Shown one piece after another: positions 8,235-16,827 of a DNA stretch of 64,000 bases. This DNA is from Streptomyces globosus (GTDB lineage: Bacteria; Actinomycetota; Actinomycetes; Streptomycetales; Streptomycetaceae): contig NZ_CP030862.1 of the NCBI RefSeq assembly GCF_003325375.1, positions 4,529,501-4,593,500 on the forward strand, read 5' to 3'. Within the stretch, counting starts at the first letter, position 1. Each line of letters opens with the position of its first letter. The translations under genes and the position numbers were made by a program. Under the pieces are notes generated by a model. It saw nothing but the letters and a program-made list of their open reading frames with translations, had not been told where the DNA came from and did not search any database.

Positions 8235-8550
8235 CGCGCCGCCTCTCCTCACCCGCAGCCCCACTGCCGGGGCTGGGCGCGCTGTGCGTCTTCCCAGCTT
8301 CTCCCGCACCCCACCCCCACGCCACCAGTAGCGGCCGCATCGGGCACCGCTGTCCAGCTCGCAGGGGTGTGGCGGCGTGAAGACGAAGAACAGGATGACG
8401 GAACAGGAGAGCCAGGTGTTCACCGCGCTGCGCCGGACGCCGGGGCCGGTGCAGAGCCGGGCGGCTCCCTGCCCCCGGGCGGGACATGTCGGCACTGCGC
8501 ACATCGTTCACCGACATGCCGTCTACCTCCCGCCTCACGGCCGACATGTT
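8235..8550. other. Intergenic stretch with three CCGACATG half-sites
   Basis: No gene is recognisable. CATGTCGG at 8485-8492 and CCGACATG at 8511-8518 form an inverted pair, and CCGACATG recurs at 8541-8548, exactly 30 bp from the second copy and just before operator 3. These could be binding sites for a second regulator of terD1. Confidence 0.4.
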
Positions 8551-8566
8551 TCTACAGTGCTGTAGA
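8551..8566. promoter_or_regulatory. Operator-like inverted repeat 3, upstream of terD1
   Basis: Perfect dyad TCTACA-GTGC-TGTAGA, followed by TT so that TAGATT could be a -10 hexamer. It ends 67 bp before the terD1 start. The 16-bp core plus the following TTC is identical to operator 4. Confidence 0.78.
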
Positions 8567-8633
8567 TTCAAATCGAGCCGAAGGTACGGGCGCGCCAGCC
8601 CGGGCCGCGGGGATACCGAATGGGAGCCACGAC

Positions 8634-9209
8634 ATGGGTGTGAGTCTGTCCAAGGGCGGCAATGTCTCGCTGAGCAAGGAGGCCCCGGGGCTGGCCGCCG
8701 TGCTGGTCGGCCTGGGCTGGGATGCCCGCTCGACCACCGGTCAGGACTTCGACCTCGACGCCAGCGCGCTGCTGGTCGGCGATTCCGGCAAGGTCCCCTC
8801 CGATCAGCACTTCGTCTTCTACAACAACCTCAGGAGCCCCGACGGCTCCGTCGAGCACACCGGCGACAACCTCACCGGCGAGGGCGAAGGCGACGACGAG
8901 GCCGTCAAGGTCGATCTCGCCACCGTCCCCGCAGACGTCACCAGGATCGTCTTCCCGGTCTCCATCCACGACGCGGACAACCGCGGCCAGAGCTTCGGGC
9001 AGGTCCGCAACGCGTTCATCCGCGTCGTCAACCAGGCCGGCGGCGCCGAACTCGCCCGCTACGACCTCTCCGAGGACGCCTCGACCGAAACCGCGATGGT
9101 CTTCGGCGAGCTGTACCGCAGCGGCGCCGAGTGGAAGTTCCGCGCCGTGGGCCAGGGCTACGCCTCCGGTCTGGCCGGCATCGCCGCCGACTTCGGCGTA
9201 GGAGTCTGA
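8634..9209 (+). CDS. terD: TerD family protein (first copy)
   Basis: A 191-residue TerD-domain protein of normal length. It begins MGVSLSKGGNVSLSKE. Conserved TerD acidic segments follow: FDLDASALLVGDSGKV, SPDGSVEHTGDNLTGEGEGDDE and HDADNRGQSFGQVRNAF. These acidic loops bind Ca2+ in characterised TerD proteins, which take part in envelope and tellurite stress. It is cytosolic, probably membrane-associated through TerC/TerB partners. ATG 8634 follows a GGGAG element. Operator 3 precedes it and a strong hairpin follows the stop, so it is probably a single-gene transcript. Confidence 0.96.
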   Translation: MGVSLSKGGNVSLSKEAPGLAAVLVGLGWDARSTTGQDFDLDASALLVGDSGKVPSDQHFVFYNNLRSPDGSVEHTGDNLTGEGEGDDEAVKVDLATVPADVTRIVFPVSIHDADNRGQSFGQVRNAFIRVVNQAGGAELARYDLSEDASTETAMVFGELYRSGAEWKFRAVGQGYASGLAGIAADFGVGV

Positions 9210-9223
9210 CCCAGGACGCGCAC

Positions 9224-9258
9224 TGCGTGCGGACCGGGGTCTCGCCGGTCCGCACGCA
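9224..9258 (+). terminator. Hairpin terminator after terD1
   Basis: A perfect 14-bp inverted repeat (TGCGTGCGGACCGG and its complement) encloses a 7-nt loop, 15 bp after the terD1 stop. No U tract follows, as is usual in this GC-rich group. The rest of 9259-9482 shows no gene. Confidence 0.75.
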
Positions 9259-9482
9259 GGGACAGGGGCGGTTCGGCTCCACCTCATCAGACCGGGAGAA
9301 ACTCGGCAGCCCAGCCTTCGCGAGCCCGGACTCCACCAGTCCGTCCCCCGCACACCCAGGATCGCCGGGGGCGGAAGCCGATCGGCGCACACGGTGGCAA
9401 CGCCTGCACACGGAGGCCGGTTCGCCGCACGCACGGGCCGCAACCGTGGGCCACCGCGGCGGAGCGCCCTCTCCTCGTCGTT

Positions 9483-9498
9483 TCTACAGTGCTGTAGA
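9483..9498. promoter_or_regulatory. Operator-like inverted repeat 4, upstream of terD2
   Basis: Perfect dyad TCTACA-GTGC-TGTAGA followed by TTC, identical to operator 3 through the following TTC. It ends 59 bp before the terD2 start. Having identical operators ahead of both terD genes, each with its own promoter space, argues for shared control rather than one operon. Confidence 0.78.
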
Positions 9499-9557
9499 TT
9501 CGGGCGGGCACAGTGTCACCGGGCGGGCCCGTCTGCCCCGAGCATCAGGAGGAAGCC

Positions 9558-10139
9558 ATGAGCGTCACGCTCACCAAGGGTCAGCAGATCAGCCTCGAGA
9601 AGAGCAGCGGCAGCGCACTCAGCGTCGTGCGGATGGGGCTGGGCTGGCAGGCGGCCCCGCGCAAGGGCTTCCTGGCCCGCATGACCGCGAAGGACATCGA
9701 CCTCGACGCCTCCGCCGTCCTCTTCGCCGGGAAGGAGCCGGTGGACGTGGTGTTCTTCCAGCAGCTGACCAGCAAGGACGGCTCGGTCCGCCACACCGGG
9801 GACAACCTCGTCGGCGGCGCCGGTCAGGGAGGGGACGACGAGTCGATCCTCGTCGACCTCCAGCGGGTGCCGGTACACGTCGACCAAATCGTCTTCACCG
9901 TCAACTCCTTCACCGGCCAGACCTTCGCTGAGGTACAGAACGCGTTCTGCCGCCTCATCGACGAGAACAACGGCCAGGAACTGGCCCGCTACACCCTCTC
10001 CGGCGGCGGCAACTACACCGCGCAGGTGATGGCCAAGGTGCACCGCTCCGGTGCTGGGTGGAACATGTCCGCGATCGGGGAGCCGGCCGCCGGTCGTACC
10101 TTCAAGGACCTCCTCCCGGCCGTCGCCTCCCACCTGTAA
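9558..10139 (+). CDS. terD: TerD family protein (second copy)
   Basis: A 193-residue TerD-domain protein. It begins MSVTLTKGQQISLEKSSG and carries the family acidic loops IDLDASAVLFAGKEP, SKDGSVRHTGDNL and GQGGDDESILVD. An extra basic segment (WQAAPRKGFLARMTAKD) at about residues 31-47 distinguishes it from terD1 and is typical of one actinobacterial TerD subgroup. A strong AGGAGGAA site precedes ATG 9558. Operator 4 lies upstream. It probably acts with terD1, terB and terC in the same Ca2+-linked stress response. Confidence 0.96.
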   Translation: MSVTLTKGQQISLEKSSGSALSVVRMGLGWQAAPRKGFLARMTAKDIDLDASAVLFAGKEPVDVVFFQQLTSKDGSVRHTGDNLVGGAGQGGDDESILVDLQRVPVHVDQIVFTVNSFTGQTFAEVQNAFCRLIDENNGQELARYTLSGGGNYTAQVMAKVHRSGAGWNMSAIGEPAAGRTFKDLLPAVASHL

Positions 10140-10230
10140 CCGTCGACCGGCAGACCTGACGCCACTGCCCTACCGACGGCCCGGATACGCGCCGCGGCGG
10201 ATATCGCTCGCTTCAGAGGGACGGACACCC

Positions 10231-10488
10231 ATGTTCGGCATCAGTGAAATAGCGATTATCGCGATCGTTCTGATCCTGTTCCTCGGGGCCAAGAAACTCC
10301 CCGAACTCGCACGCTCCATGGGGACATCGGCTCGGATCCTCAAGAGCGAGGCCCGGGCGATGAAGAACATGCCAGCCACCCCTGGTGCCGCTGGGCCGGC
10401 ATCCGGCGCCGGGCACGTCATCGAACCGGACGCCGTGATCATCCCTCACCCTGCCCACCAGGCCGACAACGACACCCCGCGACGCTGA
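10231..10488 (+). CDS. tatA: TatA family twin-arginine translocase component
   Basis: An 85-residue TatA/E protein with one N-terminal membrane helix (EIAIIAIVLILFLGAKKLPEL), the FLGAKKLPELAR hinge, an amphipathic helix (MGTSARILKSEARAMK) and a polar tail. TatA forms the protein-conducting part of the Tat pathway, which exports folded proteins. Its usual partners TatB and TatC are not in the window, so this is probably an accessory TatA. It follows terD2 by 91 bp in the same direction and may share its transcript. Confidence 0.93.
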   Translation: MFGISEIAIIAIVLILFLGAKKLPELARSMGTSARILKSEARAMKNMPATPGAAGPASGAGHVIEPDAVIIPHPAHQADNDTPRR

Positions 10489-10544
10489 CCCACCCCAACG
10501 CAACGAGAACCAGCCGCCACGCCCAGACCTCGGGGAGGACATCC

Positions 10545-10868
10545 TTGAGGCTGATCACCTGGCTGACTCTCGGTCTGCCGGCCGGAGCCCTGGCCCGGCT
10601 CCTCCTGCCTTCGCGCAGGGCCGACGATCGCACCGGCCGCATCGCCATCAGCGTTGTCGGCGCGTTCGCCGGCGGATGGTTCTCCGAGCAGTTCTTCGGC
10701 ACGCAGGTCGAGACCCACTTCTTCGACCTCAGCACCTGGGTCACCGCGGTCGCAGGCTCCCTCGCCCTCTTTTCGTCTACCGTACGGCCTTCCGCAACAC
10801 GGGCGGCTGACCCACGCCCCCGATCGCTGCCCGGCGGCAATCCCGTCGTCCCGCGACGGCCTTCGTGA
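10545..10868 (+). CDS. YeaQ/YmgE-type stress membrane protein, C-terminus probably frameshifted
   Basis: Start TTG 10545 follows a GGGGAGG site at 10532-10538. The product begins with two family helices (LITWLTLGLPAGALARLLLP; IAISVVGAFAGGWFSEQFFG) and a third (WVTAVAGSLALF). The frame then changes to unrelated Ser/Arg/Pro sequence. In another frame from about 10775 the bases encode VYRTAFRNTGG and a stop at 10808-10810, the ending usual in this family. A one-base change near 10770-10780 is therefore likely. It may be a paralogue of the gene at 930. Confidence 0.7.
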   Translation: MRLITWLTLGLPAGALARLLLPSRRADDRTGRIAISVVGAFAGGWFSEQFFGTQVETHFFDLSTWVTAVAGSLALFSSTVRPSATRAADPRPRSLPGGNPVVPRRPS

Positions 10869-10943
10869 TCCCCCACTCGCCCCAAGCGGAGCGCAGGACC
10901 TGACGCGGTGCCCGACCGGCGGGGCGGCAGCAGGAGCCGCAAG

Positions 10944-10972
10944 GAGCCCGGCCGATCGCCTCGGCCGGGCTC
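10944..10972. terminator. Hairpin between convergent genes
   Basis: GAGCCCGGCCGA and its exact complement are separated by TCGCC. It lies between the end of the rightward ter cluster and the stop of the leftward gene at 10996, so it could terminate both. Confidence 0.75.
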
Positions 10973-10995
10973 CCATCCCCCTCGCCCCCCGCGTG

Positions 10996-11787
10996 TCAGG
11001 ACTTCCGGCGGGCCGTCCTGAAGAGCTCGGCGGTCACTGCGGCGGCCTCTTCCCGCGAAGCGCCCTCGCCACCGGTCACCGCCTGCGCCAACTCGAAGAC
11101 GTTGGCGCCGCCGAGGGTGGAGTAGTCGGCCCAGGCGCACACCGGGACCCTGAAGTCCGCCGCGCTCTCCTTCGGGGAGCCGGCCGACGTGTGGTGGATG
11201 ACCTTCATGTCCTGGCACTTCATCAGTGCGCCCTCGAAACCGGCGGGCTCGACGGCCGTGGCGCTGCCGGCCGGCTCCATCACGAGCCCCCGCTTCTTCC
11301 CGTCGCCCTTGAAGCCCTTCTCGCCGACCTGGGCGAGGTACCTGTCGAGGGCCGCGGCGGGGTCGGCGATGTCGCCGTACAGGCCGTCGAAGCTCAGCCG
11401 CCTGCCGCCCACCTTGCCCGGATCCCCGGCCTCGGGGCCGGGCCCGTTGTAAATGCCGGACACCGCACGGGCGTTGCGCACCCCGATGCGTTCGGCCCCC
11501 TTCTGCTGCTCGGCGTTCAGCTCGGCTGGCGCGCTGCCGGGGCTCGACTTCGTGAAGGCGCCGACCGATGCCGGGGCGACGAGCTCGTAGCCCTTGCTGT
11601 GCACGGCGACCCCGCTGTTGCTCACCCGGTCGACCCTGCCTGCACGGTCATCGGCACCGTCGCCGAGTACGGCGTACGCGGTGACGCCGATCACCGCGAG
11701 GGCCACAGCGGTTCCCGCGATGGTCAGGACCCTCCTCCTCCACGGCGCCGGCTGCGGCGGGAACGGTCCGGGCTGGTCCTGGCTCAT
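10996..11787 (-). CDS. Membrane-anchored protein of unknown function
   Basis: A 263-residue protein with a short Pro-rich cytoplasmic start (MSQDQPGPFPPQPAPW), one membrane helix (RRVLTIAGTAVALAVIGVTA) and a large extracytoplasmic domain. I recognise no named domain. The outer domain contains CQDMKV and VPVCAWADYSTLGG, giving two cysteines that could pair outside the cell. The ATTLGG-type ending resembles many Streptomyces hypothetical surface proteins. ATG 11787 is chosen as the first start giving a normal N-terminus. It follows the esterase gene's region on the same strand, 53 bp downstream. Confidence 0.75.
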   Translation of the reverse strand: MSQDQPGPFPPQPAPWRRRVLTIAGTAVALAVIGVTAYAVLGDGADDRAGRVDRVSNSGVAVHSKGYELVAPASVGAFTKSSPGSAPAELNAEQQKGAERIGVRNARAVSGIYNGPGPEAGDPGKVGGRRLSFDGLYGDIADPAAALDRYLAQVGEKGFKGDGKKRGLVMEPAGSATAVEPAGFEGALMKCQDMKVIHHTSAGSPKESAADFRVPVCAWADYSTLGGANVFELAQAVTGGEGASREEAAAVTAELFRTARRKS

Positions 11788-11840
11788 GTGTGTGTTCCCC
11801 GCAATCTCCCGTACGGGACCATGGATGACGTGCCGGCCGG

Positions 11841-12965
11841 TCAGCCCGCTGTGGCGAAGGCGGCTTCGAGGCGCGGGACGTAGTCGGCGAAGGCGGGCGC
11901 CCAGCACCCGTAGTTGTGGCCGCCGTTGCAGCTCGGGGCCAGCGAGGCGCCGTCTCCGTAGTCGACGAGGCGGCTGGGAATGCCCAGCTGGTCCAGGCGG
12001 GCCTTGACGGTGTGGGAAGCCCTGGCGGTGTGGACGTCGATCAGGTCGTTGTTGCCGGTGTAGAGCGTGACGCCGGTCCCGGAGAGCTTGGCGAGGTTGA
12101 CCGGCGCGGCCGGATCGACCGCCTGCCAGACGCGGTCGGCGTTGAAGAACGGGTACGGGGAGCCGAAGATCGCATCGCTGTCCACGTAGGGCCCGTGCCC
12201 GGTGCAGGCGCCGGAACCGGAGCCGGACGAGCTGCTCACCGCGCACCAGGCGCCCGCGAGGTTGAGCTCGGTGGCCAGTACGGCCCCGCGGACCTCCCAC
12301 ATGCCGAAGTCGATGGCCCCCGACAGCGCGGCCACGTGGCCGAACAGGTCGGGCCGGGCCTGGGCATAGTGCAGGGAGCCGTAGCCGCCCATGGACAGGC
12401 CGACCACGGCGCGGTGGGCGCGGTCGGCGCGCGTGCGGAGATTGGCGTCGATGAACGGGACGACCTGGGTGAGGTGGAAGGTCTCCCAGTTCGACTTCCC
12501 CTCGGCGGTGTTCTGCATCAGCCAGTCCGCGTACCAGCCTTTCAGCCCCCCGTCCGGCACCACGGTGATCATCGAGTCCGAGTGCAGTGCCGGCGCGGCC
12601 GCGACGTCGTTCACGTTGCCGCCACCACCGTGCAGGAAATACGTGACTGGCCAGGCACGGCCGGGGTCGGCGTCGTAGGCGGCCGGGAGGAGGATGCGGA
12701 TCGGGTGCTTTCCGGACAGCTGCGCGGTGGTGACGGTGATCGTGAAGTCGGTGGGGCTGCGCACCTGCGTCTCTTCGCGGAGCACGGACAGACCGTAGCC
12801 GTCACTGAAGGCGGGCACGGAGGCGGCAGGCACGGTGCGCACCGGCGCGGTGGCCGCAGTGGTGGCCGGTGTCACAGCGGGTGCCGCGGCGTGTGCGGTG
12901 CCGGTGCCCAGCAGGGCGGTGAGCGCGAGTGCCGCGCCGAGCGGGGCGAGGCGCAGGGACGTCAT
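11841..12965 (-). CDS. Secreted alpha/beta-hydrolase esterase (Ag85/esterase D-like)
   Basis: A 374-residue protein with a signal peptide (LAPLGAALALTALLGTGTAHA, cleavage after AHA). Esterase features follow: the oxyanion-region segment YFLHGGGGNVND and the nucleophile elbow GLSMGGYGSLHYAQ, with the catalytic Ser in GLSMG. The acid and His are probably TGNNDLIDVH and GGHNYGCW. This is the esterase/mycolyl-transferase-like superfamily. Streptomyces has no mycolic acids, so carboxylesterase or glycan esterase activity is more likely. A Ser/Gly insertion (SSSSGSGSGAC) lies near residue 250. It is extracellular. Confidence 0.87.
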   Translation of the reverse strand: MTSLRLAPLGAALALTALLGTGTAHAAAPAVTPATTAATAPVRTVPAASVPAFSDGYGLSVLREETQVRSPTDFTITVTTAQLSGKHPIRILLPAAYDADPGRAWPVTYFLHGGGGNVNDVAAAPALHSDSMITVVPDGGLKGWYADWLMQNTAEGKSNWETFHLTQVVPFIDANLRTRADRAHRAVVGLSMGGYGSLHYAQARPDLFGHVAALSGAIDFGMWEVRGAVLATELNLAGAWCAVSSSSGSGSGACTGHGPYVDSDAIFGSPYPFFNADRVWQAVDPAAPVNLAKLSGTGVTLYTGNNDLIDVHTARASHTVKARLDQLGIPSRLVDYGDGASLAPSCNGGHNYGCWAPAFADYVPRLEAAFATAG

Positions 12966-13120
12966 GGGTGACCCTTCGTCGACGGGGCCCGCGGCGGGTG
13001 AGCCGCTGCGGGCCGGACATCCCGATGCTCGCGGCCCGGGCCGCCCTGCCAACAGGCCAAGCCACCGGCCATTGGTGACCGGCGTCCTCCGGGCAGGCCG
13101 ACCGCCCGTGGCTCCGGTGG

Positions 13121-15628
13121 TCACCGATCGACGGTCGACGGGGGTGTGAAGGTGGCCGGTGCGAAATCCCGGTGCCGGTCGCGGAAGGAACGGCCGAGGT
13201 GGTGTTGCAGCCGGACGTGGCGGAACTGGTACACGGCTCCGGTCTGGCGCAGCACCCCTCGGCGGTAGGCATCGTCCAGGAACGCGGCGGGGTCCCAGGG
13301 GAGCCGCCCGGCCAAGGGCAGCCAGACACGGGCCAGCACGATCCACTGTCCCCACGCCGTGAAGGCGAGCACGTAGGAGGCCGCACCGCCCAGGCCGCCG
13401 ACCGCGCCGATGAACAGGCTGTCCCGGACCGCCCAGTTGAGGGGCCCCATCGTGCCCTGGAGCAGGTGGACGATCAGGTAGCCGCCGAAGGCGATGGCCA
13501 GGGTGAACGCCGTTGCCAGGATGAGGAACTGCCGGCCGGCCGTCGCCCGGTTCGAGGCCAGCAGACTGAGCGGGGTGGCCGCCGCGGTGACATCCACGGG
13601 CACTTCGAGCACGGCCATCAGCCCGAAGACGAGTCCGGCGGCCGAGCCAAAGATCAGCCCGAGCACCAGCATGTTGATCAGGGTGCCCTCGATGATGCGC
13701 GGGTCGACGACGGACGTCCCCGCGGCCAGCGCGCGCCCCAGGGAGAGGGCGCAGGCGCATCCGACGCCCATGACGGCGCCGCCGATCAGCCCGTGGCCGA
13801 ACCGGACGGCGAAGGTGCGCAGCGACCGGCGGCCGAGGCTCTCGTGCGCGACGCGCAGGGTCAGCCGGATACGGGTCGGTGCGAAGGCCGTACCGCCGCC
13901 CGCCCGGTCCGCCAGCGCGTAGACGGCCCCGAAGGCGAGGCCCGCGGCGGGGCCCATGAGGCAGCCCTGCAGCAGGAGTTCGTCGAGAGGGAGGGAGGCC
14001 AGCAGCAGGCCGACCAGCCAGACGGCGAGCGTGATGCTCACGACGCTGGCCACGACGACGGCCAGCGTCCGCGTCGCACGGGACAGTGAATCGCCGAGCT
14101 GCCACCACGCGAGGTCCTGGCGCTCCCGGTCGAGGCGGACCAGGTGGTGGGCGAGGAAGCCGAGCCTGCGCTCGGCCCGCGCGGCGTCCGCGTACGGTGC
14201 CCGGGGCTGGAAGCCGGCGGCGTCCCGCTCGGGGGCGCGGCGCCGGTAGACCGCCGGTACGAAACCCGCCAGGAGGTGTTCGTCCAGGCTCTTCGCCGAG
14301 GGGAACCGGCTGGTGTCCAGGAGCTCGGCGGGGTCCCGGTCGGGTGTCTCGCTGTACAGGGTGCGGGCGAGGACGACCATGAGCGGGGTGGTCAGCACCG
14401 CTGCGAGGTTCTTGTGGGCCGGGCCCCGGCCCGTGCGCAGCTCCGTGAGGACCGCGTCCCAGGGGGAGCCGGGTGCGTCCGGGCTCTGGCCGGTGCCCGT
14501 CTCGGTCGGGACGCCGCGGGTGGTGCGGGGCAGGTAGTCGGCGAGGTCGTCGAGGGTGAGGTCGGTGAGTTCGATGCCCCCCGCCCAAACGAGCGGGGCG
14601 TGCGCCGCCCGGACTGCTTCCGCGTACTCCGCGCGCCGACTGGTGAGGACGAGCGGGGTGGTGGTGGCGTTGAGCGCGTCCAAGGCGTCGCGCCGTAAGC
14701 CCTCGGCGATCTCGTCGAACCCGTCGAGGACCGGCAGGATGAGGTCGGCGTCGACGAGTACGGCCGCCAGGGTGGCCACGCCGGATCTGCGGCGGGCCAG
14801 GTGCGGGTGGTCGCGCAGCAGTCGGCTGATCAGCCAGTCCCGCAGGGCCGTGGTCGACGGGTCCCAGGAGCCGATGCTGAAGATGACCGGCACGCGGGGG
14901 TGCGGGGCCGGGGATTCCAGGAGGTCGAGGAGGAGCCGGATCGTCAGGATGGACTTCCCCGAGCCGGCCCGGCCGAGTATCACCAGCCGCCCGGAGGGTA
15001 TCCGGAGGTAGACGTCGGCCAAGCTGCGCAGGTCGCCGCCCAGATCCATCTCACGCGGAGTCCCACCCGGCCCGAGGCGCTGAATGTTCTCCGCCCGGTC
15101 GGTCAGCACGGCGGGCGCCGACTGCCACCGGACGGGCAGGGGGAACGGGTCGTGGACACGGCGCTGCGCCTCCTCGCGGCGCCAGCGGCGGCGGACCTCC
15201 GTCGCCAGCTCCCGCGCGGCCTCGGCGAGCACGCCGGCCACGGGCGGCCGAGGGGGCGGGGCGGACGCAGGACTCGGCGGTCCTTGCCCCTGGAGTCCGG
15301 CGGCGGGTACGGGATCGGGTGCCGTCCGGCCCTGAAAGGCGGCGGGTGGGGAATCCGGCGGCTTGTGGCCCTGAAGTCCGGCGGCGGGCACGGGGGTTGC
15401 TGCGGACGAGCCGGTGAGGGCGGCCGCCACACGCAGCCGGTCGGCTTCCTCCAGGCCGAGCGCGTCCGCGAGCAGGTTCACCGTCCCCATCCGGTGGTTC
15501 GTGGATCCGCCGCTCTCCAGCCGGCGGATGGTGCGCACGCTGACCCCGGACCGTTCGGCCACCTGCTCCTGCGTCAGGCCCGCCCGATCGCGCAGCGTGC
15601 GCAGCAACGTGCCGAGGTCCTCCGTCAT
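13121..15628 (-). CDS. XRE-family HTH fused to NACHT NTPase with multi-pass membrane C-terminus
   Basis: An 835-residue protein. Residues about 8-65 form an XRE helix-turn-helix (GLTQEQVAERSGVSVRTIRRLESG). A Pro-rich linker (about 75-140) repeats short GLQG/AFQG units. The NACHT domain has Walker A GRAGSGKS near residue 225, Walker B LILPVLDGFDEI and a sensor-like LVLTSRRAEY. The last third contains six or more membrane helices (VVVASVVSITLAVWLVGLLL; GLIFGSAAGLVFGLM) and ends YQFRHVRLQHHLG. ATG 15628 is chosen for its GGGGAG site; an in-frame upstream start is possible. Such proteins are frequent in Streptomyces, and some bacterial NACHT proteins act in phage defence. Function here is unknown. 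Confidence 0.88.
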   Translation of the reverse strand: MTEDLGTLLRTLRDRAGLTQEQVAERSGVSVRTIRRLESGGSTNHRMGTVNLLADALGLEEADRLRVAAALTGSSAATPVPAAGLQGHKPPDSPPAAFQGRTAPDPVPAAGLQGQGPPSPASAPPPRPPVAGVLAEAARELATEVRRRWRREEAQRRVHDPFPLPVRWQSAPAVLTDRAENIQRLGPGGTPREMDLGGDLRSLADVYLRIPSGRLVILGRAGSGKSILTIRLLLDLLESPAPHPRVPVIFSIGSWDPSTTALRDWLISRLLRDHPHLARRRSGVATLAAVLVDADLILPVLDGFDEIAEGLRRDALDALNATTTPLVLTSRRAEYAEAVRAAHAPLVWAGGIELTDLTLDDLADYLPRTTRGVPTETGTGQSPDAPGSPWDAVLTELRTGRGPAHKNLAAVLTTPLMVVLARTLYSETPDRDPAELLDTSRFPSAKSLDEHLLAGFVPAVYRRRAPERDAAGFQPRAPYADAARAERRLGFLAHHLVRLDRERQDLAWWQLGDSLSRATRTLAVVVASVVSITLAVWLVGLLLASLPLDELLLQGCLMGPAAGLAFGAVYALADRAGGGTAFAPTRIRLTLRVAHESLGRRSLRTFAVRFGHGLIGGAVMGVGCACALSLGRALAAGTSVVDPRIIEGTLINMLVLGLIFGSAAGLVFGLMAVLEVPVDVTAAATPLSLLASNRATAGRQFLILATAFTLAIAFGGYLIVHLLQGTMGPLNWAVRDSLFIGAVGGLGGAASYVLAFTAWGQWIVLARVWLPLAGRLPWDPAAFLDDAYRRGVLRQTGAVYQFRHVRLQHHLGRSFRDRHRDFAPATFTPPSTVDR

Positions 15629-15781
15629 CCAGCAACTCCCCTGATCCGCCTGTGGGAACGGCGGTGAGCCTACCCGTGGCCGCCGGTCACGAACGGCCGG
15701 GCCCTTGTCCTGTACAGCCGCGGTGTCCCGGGACACCGTCTGGTCGGTGCCCGTGTACGGACGTCAAGACAAGGAGCCGAG

Positions 15782-16009
15782 GTGGCCAACCGCTTCTGGT
15801 GCGGGGAGTGCGGTTTCAAAACGCCCTGGGTCGACCCGTCCGAGGGACGGCGCCGGCAGGTGGAGCACCACGCCCGCAGGCACCCCGGCACGACCCCGGC
15901 CGGCCAGGTCGAGACCCGAAGGCGCGGCCGCGGCACGCGCCGCGGCTGGCTGCTGCTGACGGCCGGCGTCCTCATCCTGCTCACCGTGGTGACCGCGTGG
16001 CGCCACTGA
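15782..16009 (+). CDS. Small membrane protein with putative metal-binding head
   Basis: A 75-residue ORF starting at GTG 15782 after an AAGGAGCCGAG ribosome site. The head holds CGECGFKTPW followed by HHARRHPG, a Cys/His spacing that could bind zinc. One membrane helix near the C-terminus (RGWLLLTAGVLILLTVVTAW) ends in RH. No family is recognised. It runs opposite to the XRE-NACHT gene from the adjacent intergenic region. Confidence 0.65.
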   Translation: MANRFWCGECGFKTPWVDPSEGRRRQVEHHARRHPGTTPAGQVETRRRGRGTRRGWLLLTAGVLILLTVVTAWRH

Positions 16010-16090
16010 CCACACGGCGCGCCGGGGCCTCGCTACGCCCCGCAGACCACGCCGACCAGCACGTCCCCCTCATCTTCCGGAGGTTTGCCC

Positions 16091-16555
16091 ATGTCACATC
16101 CGCCCACGACTCCGCGCCGCGACGGCCGTTCCGGCCGTCCCGAGCGGCGACGCCCCGGCACCGCCACGGCCGCGGGCGTACTCGGTATCGCGTACGGCCT
16201 CGTGGTGTTGTGCGCCGGGTTGAGCGGGATGCTCTGGGGGCTGAACTCGTTCGGGGAGGTGGGCTGGCTGGTCTTCCTCTGCGCGTTCGTCATCCCGCTG
16301 GGCATCGCACTGTTGCGCAACGGGGCCAGACTCCTGTCGGGCCGCCCCGAAGCCGGCCCCCGGCTGAGCCAGCTGCTGATGGTGCCGGCGGGCCTGTCCG
16401 GCGTGGCGATCGGGGCCATGGTGGCGCAGGCGGATCTGGCCACCGACTCGGCCCAGAACCAACTGGTGTGCTTCATCACGGCCTTCGTCCTCTCGGCCGC
16501 GACGATCGTGCTGACCGAGGCCCGCTCCACCAAGGCCTACCTCGGCTTGTTCTGA
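16091..16555 (+). CDS. Four-helix membrane protein of unknown function
   Basis: A 154-residue protein. A basic, Pro/Arg-rich N-terminus (about 1-22) is followed by four membrane helices: AAGVLGIAYGLVVLCAGLSG, VGWLVFLCAFVIPLGIALL, LLMVPAGLSGVAIGAMVAQ and LVCFITAFVLSAATIVLT. ATG 16091 has GGAGG seven bases upstream. No named domain is recognised. It follows the small membrane protein by 81 bp in the same direction. Confidence 0.75.
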   Translation: MSHPPTTPRRDGRSGRPERRRPGTATAAGVLGIAYGLVVLCAGLSGMLWGLNSFGEVGWLVFLCAFVIPLGIALLRNGARLLSGRPEAGPRLSQLLMVPAGLSGVAIGAMVAQADLATDSAQNQLVCFITAFVLSAATIVLTEARSTKAYLGLF

Positions 16556-16627
16556 CCCCCGCGCGATGGCGCCCGCGTGCCGTACGGATCCGCACGGCAC
16601 CGGGACCTGAGGCCACCGGACCGGTGC

Positions 16628-16669
16628 GGGGCGGCAGGACGGCGCTTGCGGCGCCCGCCCTGCCGCCCC
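16628..16669. terminator. Hairpin between convergent genes
   Basis: GGGGCGGCAGG and its exact complement lie 20 bases apart. It follows the rightward membrane-protein gene and faces the leftward M56 gene. A short 39-codon minus-strand frame starting at GTG 16803 also lies here, but nothing else supports it. Confidence 0.65.
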
Positions 16670-16827
16670 GGGCCGGTCAGGGCTACGGGGCTGCGAGCCC
16701 GCTGGTCCGCTGCGACAGAAGGCGGTAGGCGGTCTGGGCGGCGAAGGTGTCGTCCAGGCGAACGCACACCACGAACGCCGTGTCCAGGCGCCATGAGGGC
16801 ACCGCACTGCGGTCCGGCTCTCCGTAC

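Noticed and set aside
16680..16803. 39-codon minus-strand frame with GTG start after the M56 gene
   Set aside because: There is no ribosome site or similarity, and a terminator-like hairpin overlaps its end.
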